Positions 29,276 through 37,957 of a stretch of 64,000 bases of DNA are shown one piece after another (within the stretch, counting starts at the first letter, position 1; each line of letters begins with the position of its first letter). The stretch is taken from positions 856,501 through 920,500 of the forward strand of contig NZ_CP068023.1 of assembly GCF_016695175.1 (NCBI RefSeq), given 5' to 3'. The stretch comes from Pseudoalteromonas sp. GCY. Lineage in GTDB: Bacteria; Pseudomonadota; Gammaproteobacteria; Enterobacterales; Alteromonadaceae. The translations under genes and the position numbers were made by a program. The notes beneath the pieces were generated by a model. The model worked only from the letters and a program-made list of their open reading frames with translations. It was not told where the DNA came from and ran no database searches.

Positions 29276-29647
29276 CTAAGTGCTTTTAGCTGTCTTAGGT
29301 TTTGCAATGAACGTTTGGTATTTTAGTATGGTCGTCAATGTTAAAATCGCAGCAATAAGCCCACTCCATATGTGATGCATGATCAAATGACTTGCAATGA
29401 ACATAGGCACGTCTTGCCAGCCATCAATTAACAAAAGTTTACTCACTAGCAGCAAATATCCGAGCAGGTGCGCGAAGAGAACAAACTTAAAGGATTTAAT
29501 AAATTTGCTTTTTGCATTGACTGGCAGGGCTGGGAGGTTGAGGCGTAACGCGACGATAAAGGCTACCGAGAGCACAATACTGACTACTCCTAACCCGAGT
29601 AATGAGGTTTTTATCAATACGATGGAGTAGATAAAAGCAAGTAACAT
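29276..29647 (-). CDS. Small four-helix membrane protein of unknown function
   Basis: From the ATG at 29647 (a TTG at 29662 is an alternative) this encodes about 123 residues. There are four hydrophobic helices: LLAFIYSIVLI, LGVVSIVLSVAFIVALRL, FVLFAHLLGYLLLVSKLL and IWSGLIAAILTLTTIL. Charged ends suggest a cytoplasmic Lys-rich tail (YQTFIAKPKTAKST). I do not recognise a family. It lies alone between the OMP gene and the winged-helix regulator. Confidence 0.55.
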   Translation of the reverse strand: MLLAFIYSIVLIKTSLLGLGVVSIVLSVAFIVALRLNLPALPVNAKSKFIKSFKFVLFAHLLGYLLLVSKLLLIDGWQDVPMFIASHLIMHHIWSGLIAAILTLTTILKYQTFIAKPKTAKST

Positions 29648-29909
29648 GAGCCAGCCTAACAATTACGGAAAACGCAGTTTATATACGCTTAGGTTTTGAG
29701 TCTATTCGAATTATTCTAAGGATTAGGTAGTGATTTTCTGAGTGATCGCTCTATACTAAAAGCCGATTTTATCAATAGTTTGTAAACCGATGTAACATTG
29801 CCCTATATTTTCACGGCATGTTTCGCTATAAATGCAATGTTATGTCGTAGTAAATTCGAATAAAACAATAATTATTATAGTAATTAAGACCAAGTTGGGA
29901 ACTAGGGAA

Positions 29910-30425
29910 ATGAAATTCGCTTTTAAGGATTTTTTGTTTGATAGCAAAGAGCTAAAGCTTTATAAAGACGACAGAAAGCTAAATTTAAAACAAAAACCTG
30001 CTCAGATATTGGAGTTATTTTTATCCGCTCCTCAAACTATCCACAGTAAAGAAGATATCTTAGAGAAAGTATGGCCAGATAGAAAGGTCACGGATCAGGT
30101 CGTATTTCAAAATATTGGCCATTTACGTGCTTTGTTCGGTGATGATGCCATCAAAACCTTTTCACGAAAAGGGTATCAATGGCAGATCCCTTGTACGGCT
30201 TTTGAAGGGACTGCGGAAGCTCAGGCTTCATCGCAGGCTTCACCTCAAACAGCGAATGAGTCGACTAAAGTGGATGTACAACCGGAGGAGGACGAAGCTG
30301 TAGTGACTGAATCACCTTCTGAAGTGCTCGAAAAATCAGAACCGATTGGTAGCAAACTGCCAATGTTTGGGCTTGCAGGTGTACTTGTGTTGCTAGCATT
30401 GGGTATCTACTTTACGTTATCGTGA
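29910..30425 (+). CDS. Membrane-tethered winged-helix regulator (CadC/ToxR-like)
   Basis: The ATG at 29910 follows AGGGA. Residues 1-95 form an OmpR/PhoB-type winged helix: FDSKELKLYKDDRKLNLKQK, then ILELFLSAPQTIHSKEDIL, VWPDRKVTDQVVFQNIGHLR and TFSRKGYQWQIP. A low-complexity Ala/Ser/Glu linker leads to one membrane helix at the very C terminus (MFGLAGVLVLLALGIYFTL). Unlike ToxR or CadC there is almost no periplasmic domain, so it cannot sense periplasmic signals by itself. The frame extends upstream to 29832 without similarity. Confidence 0.8.
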   Translation: MKFAFKDFLFDSKELKLYKDDRKLNLKQKPAQILELFLSAPQTIHSKEDILEKVWPDRKVTDQVVFQNIGHLRALFGDDAIKTFSRKGYQWQIPCTAFEGTAEAQASSQASPQTANESTKVDVQPEEDEAVVTESPSEVLEKSEPIGSKLPMFGLAGVLVLLALGIYFTLS

Positions 30426-30454
30426 GTCAAATTTACATGAGTTGAGGTTGTGTC

Positions 30455-31183
30455 ATGTTGCAAACGTTGTATATCACAGGTGCTGGGGTGAGTGCCGAAA
30501 GTGGTATTCCGACTTTTCGGGGAGAGGATGGCTTTTGGACGATAGGTTCGGCTAATTACACTCCTCAAGAAATGGCCACGCGAGCAATGTATAAATCACA
30601 ACCGTCGGAATTTTTAAAATGGTATTACCATCGTTTTGTGACTTATCGTAACTATGGCCCTAACCAAGTTCATCAATGGCTTAGTAATAAAAATGTGATC
30701 ACGCAAAATATCGACGGTTTAGATGGTAAAGCAGGCAATAATCACTTTATTGCGATCCATGGACGTGTTGATCAGGTGACACCCTTTCATACACAAGGAG
30801 AACCCACAGAGTGTTTTACTGCTCCTTGGGATGAGGTAGATGAAAGTCGATTAGCCGAGTCGTTGTTAGCACTTTTCAAGATTGCTCGACGAGGGCCTGA
30901 AAAAGGCGTGTCACTCAAGCCATATGTGTTGCTATTCGATGAGTACTATACCGATCTTTATCGTATTAGCGAAGCACAGTCACGAATGTATGCTGCGGAT
31001 AGAATCATTTTTATGGGCACCTCCTTTAGTGTCAATATCACTCAAATGGCCTTGGAAATAGCAAGGCACAAAGCAATTCCAATTGAAGTGGTTGACCCAA
31101 ACCCTGCGCACTTACTCTATGAGCAAGTCACCTATCATCGCATGACAGCAAGTGAATACATCGCTAGTTTGCAAGCCTCTTAA
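30455..31183 (+). CDS. Sir2-family NAD-dependent deacylase without zinc cysteines
   Basis: The sirtuin core is clear: NAD-binding GAGVSAESGIPTFRG at 9-23, TQNIDGLD and the catalytic histidine in IHGRV. Late motifs GTSFSVN and VVDPNP are also present. The zinc module, normally two CxxC pairs after the catalytic His, is missing: only one cysteine (ECFTAP) occurs there. At 242 residues it is close to bacterial CobB in length. It starts 29 bases after the winged-helix gene on the same strand, so the two may be cotranscribed. Class: Sir2; substrate unknown. Confidence 0.82.
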   Translation: MLQTLYITGAGVSAESGIPTFRGEDGFWTIGSANYTPQEMATRAMYKSQPSEFLKWYYHRFVTYRNYGPNQVHQWLSNKNVITQNIDGLDGKAGNNHFIAIHGRVDQVTPFHTQGEPTECFTAPWDEVDESRLAESLLALFKIARRGPEKGVSLKPYVLLFDEYYTDLYRISEAQSRMYAADRIIFMGTSFSVNITQMALEIARHKAIPIEVVDPNPAHLLYEQVTYHRMTASEYIASLQAS

Positions 31184-31201
31184 CCTAAAGCTTGGAGAAA
31201 G

Positions 31202-31861
31202 TTAGCCTGCTTTGCCTTGATAGTAAGTCGCTAGCAGAAATTGTTTATATTCACTGAGTCGGCGTTGTTGAATGAGGTGTGATTCAATCACTTTTGCGTT
31301 GTGGTTTTCCATTGTGCTTATTTGCCGCCTTTCGATTTCCATCAAGCCAAGTAACGCGCTTAATTCTTGAATACTAAGTGGCGCAGTATGGCTATTAAAA
31401 GCTAAGTAGCATTCGAGAGGTGTTAACTTTTTTGTATTTCTTTGACTAAGCGCGTTTTGTAGTAGCTCTTTGCTTTCAAAGTGCAATAAGGTTCTAAGGT
31501 AGTTGAGGCCGTTATCTTTCGCGGGCATTTGCGATAAAAGAATATGCAGTATGTTATTTCCTTGCGGGTTGAGGTTATTGATTTGCTCAGCTTGGATCAA
31601 AGGTGTTGAGAAAAAGGCAAACTTCTCCAAGGAGTTAATTGCAGCTATCATCGCTTCTGGAAAGCATGCTGCTTGTAAGCAAATACTCGCTATATCTTGA
31701 TAGTGGCCATAGAGTGTAGTGTTACTCTGCGCACTTTGAAAAAGAAACTTGAGGACTTCAATCTGCGTGTCTTTGGGAGCGTGTGCGTACACGGCTTTTA
31801 TTTTTTCTATATCCGCGCTTTTTAACGCTAACAAAAACTGAGTTAGACTATTATTCGACAT
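31202..31861 (-). CDS. Hypothetical protein with ankyrin-like repeat region
   Basis: The ATG at 31861 (MSNNSLTQFLLAL) is preferred over the in-frame GTG at 31873. The 219 residues are soluble and mainly helical. The stretch NLNPQGNNILHILLSQMPA and the later NTKKLTPLECYLAF resemble ankyrin units (N-x-x-G-x-x-x-LH). No catalytic motif is visible. It converges with the Sir2 gene. Confidence 0.6.
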   Translation of the reverse strand: MSNNSLTQFLLALKSADIEKIKAVYAHAPKDTQIEVLKFLFQSAQSNTTLYGHYQDIASICLQAACFPEAMIAAINSLEKFAFFSTPLIQAEQINNLNPQGNNILHILLSQMPAKDNGLNYLRTLLHFESKELLQNALSQRNTKKLTPLECYLAFNSHTAPLSIQELSALLGLMEIERRQISTMENHNAKVIESHLIQQRRLSEYKQFLLATYYQGKAG

Positions 31862-31962
31862 ACATAGAACCACAATTTATTATTTAATGCTCACGCAATA
31901 TGATAGCCTATTCGCCTGCTGTTTTGCTCAATTTATAACGATAATAACAAAGAGACGATTAC

Positions 31963-34119
31963 GTGTTGCACTTTAAGATAATACTGCTTACTTGTTGCCT
32001 ACTATTAAGCCCGCTAGTTTATGCCAATGAGCGTTTATACGATGCTTTTATTAAAGAAATTCAGCAACAAGAAACACGTGATAGCGCACTTCAAAAAGTC
32101 GACCAAGTATTAGAGTCGGGCTTAACGCTGGAAGAAATTGCTGACGTTCACCATAAGACCACGGTTATATTAAAAAACGCTTTCCAGCTCGAAGAAGCAC
32201 ATAAATGGGCAGAACGTTTTAAGCAAGTATTACTCACACATCATTTACCCGAATATGAAGCTAAATATTCATTAACGTATGGTGACCTCATGCTTAATGA
32301 GGGAAGGTTTAGCGATGCCATTAGTCATTTGCAGATCTCGGTTACCCAATTTTCCGAGCTTAAAATGTATCGCTTGCTTAGCCATGCACACCGTTTTCTA
32401 GGCGTTGCATATACTCAAAACGGTGATTATAAAAACGGTGTAAAGAGCTACGAGATGTCGATTGAAATTGCAAGGACTAATGAGCTCCCGGAGTTGCAAA
32501 TATTGGCTATTACTCAGCTTGCAGACACCTATTCAGAGTTGTCCTTACCTGACAAAGCCCTTGAGCTATTACAACAATCAATTGCGGTACTAAAAAGTCA
32601 AAAACAGGAAAACATCGTTTTACTTGGACAAGTTTACTATAACTTGGGTAGCGCCCATCAAGTGATTGGCGACCATGAAAAGTCGTTGGCAGCCTATCAA
32701 ACCGCTTATGACTATGATATTAAAGCGGGCAGTGCAGTTTACTCAGCCTATACTTTGATCCGCATTGGTCGTGAACAAATGATGCTAACCCAATATAAAA
32801 ATGCCGAAGGTTCCTTTAAAAAAGCATTTACGATTTTCGAGGAAAATGGCCACACCAGAAACCAGGGCTGGGCGCTGAGTAATTTGGCCGAAGTTAAATT
32901 AAAAGCAGATGAAAAAGTTAAGGCCAAAGAGTATGTTGAACAGGCGTTAGAGTTAATTGATCCGGTACAAAGCAAAGTGCTTTATCAAGAGACGATGACC
33001 ACCTATGCGCATATTGTTTTACCTGAGCGAGCTGATTTTTTTATAAAAAATATGAAGCAAATTATAGCGCAAGATGAAGTCCAGCCTGGCCTTAAAGTAA
33101 TCGCTTTGCTGGTGTTAAAGGACGCCTACAGCGCGAAAGGTGACTTTGAGTCTGCACTTAATTATCACTTGCAATATGCGGAATCTAAGGTTTCTCAGCT
33201 TAAAAAAGAAGCCAGTCAAAAAGCCTTGGCCTATCAGATGGATACCGAGTACCAGAAGAATCAATATGAGCTACAAAGTCTAAAAACACAGCGTGATGTA
33301 GAGCTGGCCGAACAGCGCGTAGAACAAATAGTAACGGCAGCAGTGGTGGGAGTTTTGGTCATTCTACTGAGCGCGTTCCTATTACTTGCGAGAAACAAAC
33401 GTCGCGCACTGGAACTCGAGAAGCAGCTTCTCAACAAAACCTTGGATTTAAAGCAGCAACTACTTGCAGATATTTCTCATGAATTAAGAACACCGCTTAC
33501 CGTACTTAAGCTACATATTGAATCTCTGGAACATAATTTGGTGGAAAATCCAAAGCAGAGCTACAAAGTGCTTAACCGCCGTCTCGATACTCTTAACACA
33601 TTAATTAAAGATATCTATGAACTCGCGCAGGCAGATACTGGCAGCCTTAACTTGGCGTTAAAGCGTGTCAATGCCAAACAAGCGTTTATTGGTCTTGTTG
33701 AAGATATTGATGACTTTGTGACGGATGAAGGGCTTAAGTTTAATGCCAATATAGAATTACCAGATGAACTGGAAATCGATATTGATGTAACTAGATTTGC
33801 TCAGGTATTCAATAACTTGGCTCGTAATAGTGTGAATTATACCGACAAGCCGGGAGAAGTCTCCGTGGATATTAGCTATCAAAGCCAGCAGATCCAATGT
33901 GTTATTGAAGATTCAAGCCCAGGTGTGGGCGATGAAGCTTTAGGGAGATTGTTTGAACGTTTATTCCGCTGTGATAAATCACGTAGCCGAGATCTTGGTG
34001 GCTCTGGCTTAGGTTTATCTATTTGTCAAAAACTGGTTGAATTGCACGGTGGCAGCATTGCCGTTGCGCACAGCGAATTAGGTGGGTTGAAAGTGAGTGT
34101 TATTATACCTTGTGAGTAA
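31963..34119 (+). CDS. Orphan TPR-containing sensor histidine kinase
   Basis: A GTG start (31963) begins a signal peptide (IILLTCCLLLSPLVYA). A periplasmic region of about 430 residues contains TPR units (AISHLQISVTQFSELKMYR, GDYKNGVKSYEMSIEIAR, GSAHQVIGDHEKSLAAYQ, AEGSFKKAFTIFEEN). A coiled stretch follows, then a membrane helix at about 457-476. The cytoplasmic HisKA domain has H506 in DISHELRTPLTVL, and the ATPase domain has NLARNSVNYTD, DSSPGVGDEALGRLF and GGSGLGLSICQ. No response regulator is adjacent, so its partner is elsewhere. The periplasmic TPR suggests sensing through a protein or peptide. Confidence 0.88.
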   Translation: MLHFKIILLTCCLLLSPLVYANERLYDAFIKEIQQQETRDSALQKVDQVLESGLTLEEIADVHHKTTVILKNAFQLEEAHKWAERFKQVLLTHHLPEYEAKYSLTYGDLMLNEGRFSDAISHLQISVTQFSELKMYRLLSHAHRFLGVAYTQNGDYKNGVKSYEMSIEIARTNELPELQILAITQLADTYSELSLPDKALELLQQSIAVLKSQKQENIVLLGQVYYNLGSAHQVIGDHEKSLAAYQTAYDYDIKAGSAVYSAYTLIRIGREQMMLTQYKNAEGSFKKAFTIFEENGHTRNQGWALSNLAEVKLKADEKVKAKEYVEQALELIDPVQSKVLYQETMTTYAHIVLPERADFFIKNMKQIIAQDEVQPGLKVIALLVLKDAYSAKGDFESALNYHLQYAESKVSQLKKEASQKALAYQMDTEYQKNQYELQSLKTQRDVELAEQRVEQIVTAAVVGVLVILLSAFLLLARNKRRALELEKQLLNKTLDLKQQLLADISHELRTPLTVLKLHIESLEHNLVENPKQSYKVLNRRLDTLNTLIKDIYELAQADTGSLNLALKRVNAKQAFIGLVEDIDDFVTDEGLKFNANIELPDELEIDIDVTRFAQVFNNLARNSVNYTDKPGEVSVDISYQSQQIQCVIEDSSPGVGDEALGRLFERLFRCDKSRSRDLGGSGLGLSICQKLVELHGGSIAVAHSELGGLKVSVIIPCE

Positions 34120-34150
34120 TAACAAAAACCTGCTTTTACCTGAGGTTATA

Positions 34151-35022
34151 TACTCAGTGCGATTTTACATCGCGATTTAGTAAAAGCTCGCCGCATAAAG
34201 CGGCTCCTATCAGAGGTTATATATCGTGTGTCGGAGCGATTTTACATCGCGATTTAGTAAAAGCTCGCCGCATAAAGCGGCTCCTATCAGAGGTTATATA
34301 TCGTGTGTCGGAGCGATTTTACATCGCGATTTAGTAAAAGCTCGCCGCGTAAAGCAGCTCCTACCAGAGTTATATATCGCGTGTCGGAGCGATTTTACAT
34401 CGCGATTTAGTAAAAGCTCGCCGCATAAAGCGGCTCCTACCAGAGTTATATATCGCGTGTCGGAGCGATTTTACATCGCGATTTAGTAAAAGCTCGCCGC
34501 ATAAAGCGGCTCTTACCAGAGCTTATATAATAGGTGTAGGAGCGATTTTACATCGCGATATGGCACAAAAGCTCGCCGCATAAAGCGGCTCCTACCAGAG
34601 GTTATATATTACGTGTAGGAGCGATTTTACATCGCGATTTAGTAAAAGCTCGCCGCATAAAGCGGCTCCTACCAGAGGTTATATATTACGTGTCGGAGCG
34701 ATTTTACATCACGATTTAGTAAAAGCTCGCCGCATAAAGCGGCTCCTACCAGAGGTTATATATCGTGTGTCGGAGCGATTTTACATCGCGATTTAGTAAA
34801 AGCTCGCCGCATAAAGCGGCTCCTACCAGAGGTTATATATTACGTGTAGGAGCGATTTTACATCGCGATTTAGTAAAAGCTCGCCGCATAAAGCGGCTCC
34901 TACCAGAGGTTATATATTACGTGTAGGAGCGATTTTACATCGCGATTTAGTAAAAGCTCGCCGCATAAAGCGGCTCCTATCAGAGGTTATATATCGCGTG
35001 TCGGAGCAATTTTACATCGCGA
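34151..35022 (+). repeat. Tandem array of 77-bp palindromic repeats (array 1)
   Basis: Eleven full units and a terminal half unit, with the conserved GCGATTTTACATCGCGAT arm starting at 34159, 34236, 34313, 34389, 34465, 34542, 34621, 34698, 34775, 34852 and 34929, and the half unit at 35006. Period is 76-79, mostly 77. Each unit has an outer stem (GTAGGAGC or GTCGGAGC / GCTCCTAC) and two inner hairpins (GCGAttttacaTCGC and GCCGCataaaGCGGC), a cloverleaf-like palindrome. Units differ by only a few bases. The array fills the gap between the convergent kinase and lnt genes. It resembles GTAG-type REP elements. Confidence 0.9.
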
Positions 35023-35039
35023 AAGGTACAACACCGCAA

Positions 35040-36617
35040 CTACAAAAAGTTGCGTTCAAATCGCTTAAGCACTATGGGCTTTACCTTTGCAGCGGTGAGT
35101 ATCAGCATAATAAAAGTGACAATAAACCAGATGGGGCGATTACCATGCTCTGCATACCAGCTCACTCCACTAATTAGTTTTACATCACTTTTCAGTATAT
35201 TGGCTTCGAATTGTGGAATGACATGCTGAACTTTGCTAAGCGGATCGTAAACACCAGTGATACCATTATTCGTTACTCGAATTAATGGGCGCTGTAATTC
35301 TAAGGCACGCATGCGAGCGATCTGCATATGCTGATGCGGGCCGTGGGAATCTCCAAACCAAGCGTCGTTGCTCACAGTAAAAAGAATATCTGACTCAGAG
35401 GTAAAGTTACCTCTGACAAGCTCGCTAAATGCAATTTCGTAACAAATAGCGGGTAACACATGCAAACCGTTCGCAAGTAGGTTTGGTTGTACCGCATCAC
35501 CTCGAGTAAATGACGACATCGCTAAGTTAAAAAGAGGCGCAATAGGACGCAATAGGTCTTCGAACGGCACAAACTCACCAATAGGCAACAATTGGTGCTT
35601 CTGGTAGCGGTTTTTGTGCAGATAGTGATATTGCCCTTCGCTATCTTCTTTTTCTTTTTTACCAAGCGAGATCAGCGTGTTGTACGCGGTTCTGGTATCA
35701 AACTGATAATCGGGAATGCCCGTTATCAGCGCCGTGCCATTAAACGCGGCGGCTTTGTCCAGCCCTTCTAAAAATGGGTAGGCGATATCTTCAAATTCAG
35801 GAATAGCCGCTTCTGGCCACACCACTAAATCAACGTCTTGCCAGTTAGGTCTAGTCATATCTCGATATTTAGACATGGTAGGCCAAAACTGCTCAGGCTC
35901 CCAGCGCAGACTCTGCTTGATATTACCTTGTACAAGCAAGGTGGTAATTTCATCACCGGAGTATTTCAGTGGGCCTTGAATGACTGGCACACTGTATAGA
36001 CCGGCAATGCCAGCAAAGCTGATAATGGTGAGATAAATCGCACGTTGTTTAAGTAGATAGTAAAGGCTTGTTGTCGCTAAAATAACTAGCAATGTTAAGC
36101 CAAATTCACCGATCCAAGGGGCTAAACTGCTCAATGGCGAGTCAGTTAACGTATAACCAAAGCTAAGCCAAGGGAAGCCTGTGAGCATGTGGCCTCGCAG
36201 CCACTCGGTAATGGCAAACCCCGCAACAAGTGCCAGCACCCGTTGCCAAGGTGTGCGAGTAAAGTAGCTGGCAAAAGCAAATGCCAATGTCGGGTAGATG
36301 GCAAGATAAGCACATAGCAATGCCATCAACAGCACTGAGACAGGTAAGGGTAAACCACCAAATTCAGCGATAGAGACATGCACCCAGCTTATGCCAAGGG
36401 CAAACCAGCCAAAGCCAAATAAGAAGCCATACTTAGCCGCGAGCTTTGGATAGGGTTTATCGGTAAGCCAAGTCGCTATAATCAAGCTGACAAACGCGAT
36501 AGGCCAAAAACCAAAAGGGGAATAAGCAAAAGTAAGCGCACAGCCAGAAATGAGTGCCAGCCATGCAAACTTATCTTTTGCGAGGTTACTCAGGTTAGAT
36601 ACTAGAGTCTTCAACAT
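35040..36617 (-). CDS. lnt: Apolipoprotein N-acyltransferase
   Basis: Last enzyme of lipoprotein maturation; it N-acylates the terminal cysteine in the inner membrane. From the ATG at 36617 the protein has 525 residues; it overlaps the corC end by 23 bases. About six membrane helices come first, then a nitrilase-like domain with the catalytic Glu (WPEAAIPEFE), Lys (NRYQKHQLLPIGEFVP) and Cys (AICYEIAF). A last helix lies near the C terminus. The order ybeZ-ybeY-corC-lnt is conserved with E. coli. Confidence 0.95.
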   Translation of the reverse strand: MLKTLVSNLSNLAKDKFAWLALISGCALTFAYSPFGFWPIAFVSLIIATWLTDKPYPKLAAKYGFLFGFGWFALGISWVHVSIAEFGGLPLPVSVLLMALLCAYLAIYPTLAFAFASYFTRTPWQRVLALVAGFAITEWLRGHMLTGFPWLSFGYTLTDSPLSSLAPWIGEFGLTLLVILATTSLYYLLKQRAIYLTIISFAGIAGLYSVPVIQGPLKYSGDEITTLLVQGNIKQSLRWEPEQFWPTMSKYRDMTRPNWQDVDLVVWPEAAIPEFEDIAYPFLEGLDKAAAFNGTALITGIPDYQFDTRTAYNTLISLGKKEKEDSEGQYHYLHKNRYQKHQLLPIGEFVPFEDLLRPIAPLFNLAMSSFTRGDAVQPNLLANGLHVLPAICYEIAFSELVRGNFTSESDILFTVSNDAWFGDSHGPHQHMQIARMRALELQRPLIRVTNNGITGVYDPLSKVQHVIPQFEANILKSDVKLISGVSWYAEHGNRPIWFIVTFIMLILTAAKVKPIVLKRFERNFL

Positions 36618-37473
36618 GTTCAGATTTAGGTACACTTACTTGAATTTGTAAGATCCTCCGGTTATCGGAGTTAGTTACCTTAAACTGAAGGGGATCTATG
36701 TCTATAGTTTCACCACGGCTTGGCATATGGCCAAATGCATGAAGAATAATACCGCCAATGGTATCGGCTTCTTGGGTGTCGTAGTTGGTTTTGAAAAATT
36801 CGTTGAATTCATCCAATGGCGTGAGTGCTTGCACGGTATAAACATGTTTAGATAGCTGACGAATATCTTGTTGTTCTTCGTCGTCATCATGTTCATCTTC
36901 GATTTCACCAACAATGGTTTCGAGAATATCTTCGATAGTAACCAGTCCAGATACACCACCGTATTCATCAATCACAATAGCCATATGGTAACGTTTTTGA
37001 CGGAATTCGTTGAGCAGGGTATCGACACGCTTACTTTCAGGCACGACCACAGCGGGACGAAGATATTCGCGGATACTTGGCAAATCGCTCTCTTCGCGCA
37101 AAATCAAAGGTAAGAGATCTTTGGCAAGTAAGATGCCTTCTACGTGGTCTTTGTCTTCACAAATCACAGGAAAACGCGAGTGTGAAGATTCTACCATCAT
37201 AGGGAGTTGAGCACTGAGCGGCTCATCTACATCAAGTGTAATCATTTGCGAACGTGGGATCATGATGTCACGTACTTTCAGCTCTGAAACGCTGAGTACA
37301 CCTTCCATCATATCTTTGGTTTCTGGGTCAATCAGCTGGCGCTCTTGCGCATCAGCGATGACTCCAGCCAGTTCTTCTTTATTTTGGGGTTCCCCTTGCA
37401 GCATCTGTGTGATGCGTCCCAGCCAGGTCTTGCTAGAAGAACCCTGACTACTTTGCGAGTTATCGTCGCTCAT
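36595..37473 (-). CDS. corC: CorC/YbeX CBS-domain protein
   Basis: A 292-residue soluble protein with two CBS domains (starting near VRDIMIPRSQMITLDVDEP and YLRPAVVVPESKRVDTLL), and a CorC_HlyC C-terminal domain (EFNEFFKTNYDTQEADTIGG). It is linked to Mg2+/Co2+ efflux and ribosome-related stress in E. coli. It sits in the ybeZYX-lnt operon, 22 bases after ybeY. Confidence 0.93.
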   Translation of the reverse strand: MSDDNSQSSQGSSSKTWLGRITQMLQGEPQNKEELAGVIADAQERQLIDPETKDMMEGVLSVSELKVRDIMIPRSQMITLDVDEPLSAQLPMMVESSHSRFPVICEDKDHVEGILLAKDLLPLILREESDLPSIREYLRPAVVVPESKRVDTLLNEFRQKRYHMAIVIDEYGGVSGLVTIEDILETIVGEIEDEHDDDEEQQDIRQLSKHVYTVQALTPLDEFNEFFKTNYDTQEADTIGGIILHAFGHMPSRGETIDIDPLQFKVTNSDNRRILQIQVSVPKSEHVEDSSI

Positions 37474-37495
37474 TAGTTGTGTCTGCTCCGTTAAT

Positions 37496-37954
37496 TTAAC
37501 AATCGTCTCTGTAAGGATCTGCGATATTCAAAGAAGCGAGAATTTGCTTCTCTATTGTTTCCATTTCTACCGCGTCTTGTTCATTTATATGGTCAAATCC
37601 AAGTAAATGCAAGCAACCATGGATAACCATATGGGCGAAGTGGTCATGAAAGGTCTTTTCTTGCTCTATGGATTCTTGGTATACCACTTGGGGACAGATA
37701 ATTAAATCACCAATAAGTGACAACTCAATCCCCGGTGGCGCATCAAACGGGAAAGACAACACGTTGGTTGGCTTGTCTTTGCCCCTGTACTGGCTATTGA
37801 GCTCTTGGCTTTCGTGCTCGTCAGCGATACGAATCGTTAATTCTGCTTCTTCGCGAAATTGCGTTAATGCATGTTCTGCCCATAATTGAAATTGTGCTTC
37901 GGATGGCAAGTTTTCAAACTCACAAGCCAATTGCAAATCTAGCATTAAGTCCAT
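37496..37954 (-). CDS. ybeY: Endoribonuclease/rRNA maturation factor YbeY
   Basis: Zinc-dependent ribonuclease needed for 16S rRNA 3'-end maturation and ribosome quality control. The metal motif [11 protein letters not shown] is present near the C terminus, preceded by [20 protein letters not shown]. 152 residues (E. coli 155). Three bases separate it from ybeZ. Confidence 0.95.
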   Translation of the reverse strand: MDLMLDLQLACEFENLPSEAQFQLWAEHALTQFREEAELTIRIADEHESQELNSQYRGKDKPTNVLSFPFDAPPGIELSLIGDLIICPQVVYQESIEQEKTFHDHFAHMVIHGCLHLLGFDHINEQDAVEMETIEKQILASLNIADPYRDDC

Positions 37955-37957
37955 GGT

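Noticed and set aside
30455..31183. Sir2-based antiphage defence system
   Set aside because: Only a stand-alone Sir2 protein is present; no Argonaute, HerA, TIR or other effector partner is encoded next to it.
34226..34486. 86-codon plus-strand ORF
   Set aside because: It lies entirely in the palindromic array and repeats with its period; no ribosome site. It is a by-product of repeats lacking stops.
34151..35022. CRISPR array
   Set aside because: The units are regularly spaced, but the 'spacers' are nearly identical and the repeats are strong palindromes of about 60 bp; no cas genes are present.
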